From Curtobacterium sp. VKM Ac-1376 (GTDB lineage: Bacteria; Actinomycetota; Actinomycetes; Actinomycetales; Microbacteriaceae), in NCBI RefSeq assembly GCF_015351025.1, contig NZ_JADKRV010000020.1, positions 1 to 49,984 of the forward strand: a DNA stretch of 49,984 nucleotides. Direction: 5' to 3'. Positions within the stretch are counted from its first letter, which is position 1. The number at the start of each line of letters is the position of its first letter. Shown here piece after piece: positions 49,492 through 49,984 of the stretch. The translations under genes were made by a program, and so were the position numbers. The notes under the pieces were generated by a model. That model did no database searches and was not told where the DNA came from. It was given only the letters and a program-made list of their open reading frames with translations.

Positions 49492-49984
49492 GCGTCCTCA
49501 GATCTTTTCGACTTGATGATGGTGGTAGTGCGCGAAGGCGTGCTGAGCAGTGTCACGGTCCGGGGTCGACGACACGAAGTGAGTGTAGCTCGTTGAATCC
49601 CACTGGGCAGGCGGACTGGGAGCATCCCGTCGAAAGCTAAGGCCCAAGTATCTCGACGGTGCAGGAGGAGTGGAACTGCCACTCCAACCGGCATCCCGTC
49701 GGGTCGTCGGTTCAAGGCTCGCCGGGGGCGACCGTTACTTCACGGCATGGCATTATCAGCGTTCATCACCCCGCGACGGTCGCCTTGTCCGGTAGCCGGT
49801 CCTCCCACGGACCACGGTGTCCAACTCGGACTCGGATTCGAACCGGACGATCCGCGAGAAGACTTGTGTCGCAGATAGGTGGTCCGCTCATCGTCGCAAT
49901 AACGGAGGGCGGTTTCAAGGGGTCGTTGCAACGGGTGGTTGTTTCGGGTCCGAGAGTAGCTGCTCGAATGCTTCTGCCGGGGTG
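49492..49984. other. Right-hand end of the window, no supported gene
   Basis: No convincing coding frame is seen. The stretch 49669-49731 contains a short hairpin (GGAGTGG and its complement) and a GGTTCAAGGC sequence that recalls a tRNA T-loop, but the stems do not pair, so no tRNA is called. A short motif, GCATCCCGTCG, occurs twice (near 49623 and 49692). Confidence 0.4.

Noticed and set aside
49669..49731. tRNA-like sequence with GGTTCAAGGC and a run resembling an acceptor stem
   Set aside because: The T stem has a C-C mismatch and wobbles, and no D or anticodon arm can be folded; at most a degenerate remnant.

Overview
The window is high-GC DNA from an actinobacterium, most likely of the Microbacteriaceae (Curtobacterium-like; this is inference). 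The evidence is the strong GC bias at third codon positions, GAF-ANTAR regulators, LAxTG (class E type) sortase anchors, and many start codons that sit six or seven bases after a TANNNT -10 box with no Shine-Dalgarno sequence, which indicates leaderless mRNAs. A recurring perfect or near-perfect palindrome (core GGTGCCAGCTGGCACC, arms GGACGGGAGGC) sits at gene ends throughout and looks like a family of intrinsic, often bidirectional terminators.

Layout. 1-4.4 kb: a fatty acid desaturase (cut by the window edge), an AraC regulator with a small coupled gene, and a tightly overlapping AraC/GAF-ANTAR/GAF-ANTAR operon. 4.5-11.4 kb: a sugar-utilisation locus with a LacI repressor, a GH31 glycosidase, two ABC permeases and a Tat/lipoprotein binding protein, preceded by a palindromic operator TTTACAGCGCTGTAAA. 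Almost the same operator (TTTACAGCGTTGTAAA) lies 23 kb away in front of a 1270-residue wall-anchored GH31 enzyme with two CBM-like domains (34.4-38.2 kb). The two loci probably form one regulon: surface hydrolysis, uptake, then intracellular hydrolysis.

11.6-16.9 kb: envelope and ion functions, namely YrhK-like, a BCCT transporter, a CPA1 Na+/H+ antiporter frameshifted at a run of five C, a DUF421 protein and LtrA. 17-20.6 kb: a large DUF11-like/SdrD_B surface protein ending in LAFTG. 20.7-29 kb: MarR/NmrA, an SPFH-like fragment, SMP-30, two VOC proteins, a luciferase-like oxidoreductase, a glucosylglycerate-type synthase/phosphatase pair and a WYL regulator. 29-34 kb: a third GAF-ANTAR protein with an unfamiliar N-terminal domain that also occurs alone at 30.3 and 43.2 kb, a decayed MmyB-type regulator, and two divergent regulator/oxidoreductase pairs (MerR/SDR, HxlR/AzoR). 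38.4-41.3 kb: a three-gene MacB/FtsX-type ABC exporter.

41.35-49.98 kb is an accessory island with lower GC and unfamiliar genes. It holds two hypotheticals, a secreted six-cysteine protein interrupted by an in-frame TAA, a conserved-looking 63/255-residue gene pair, and three proteins of HEPN/nuclease type: a possible HEPN/Toprim-associated N-terminus joined to an Mrr-like PD-(D/E)xK nuclease, a possible DUF5677-like helical protein, and an ApeA-like protein ending in an RNALSH HEPN motif. I read the last part as an anti-phage defence island; this is the most promising place for new biology. All family names come from reading the sequence by eye; no database search was run.
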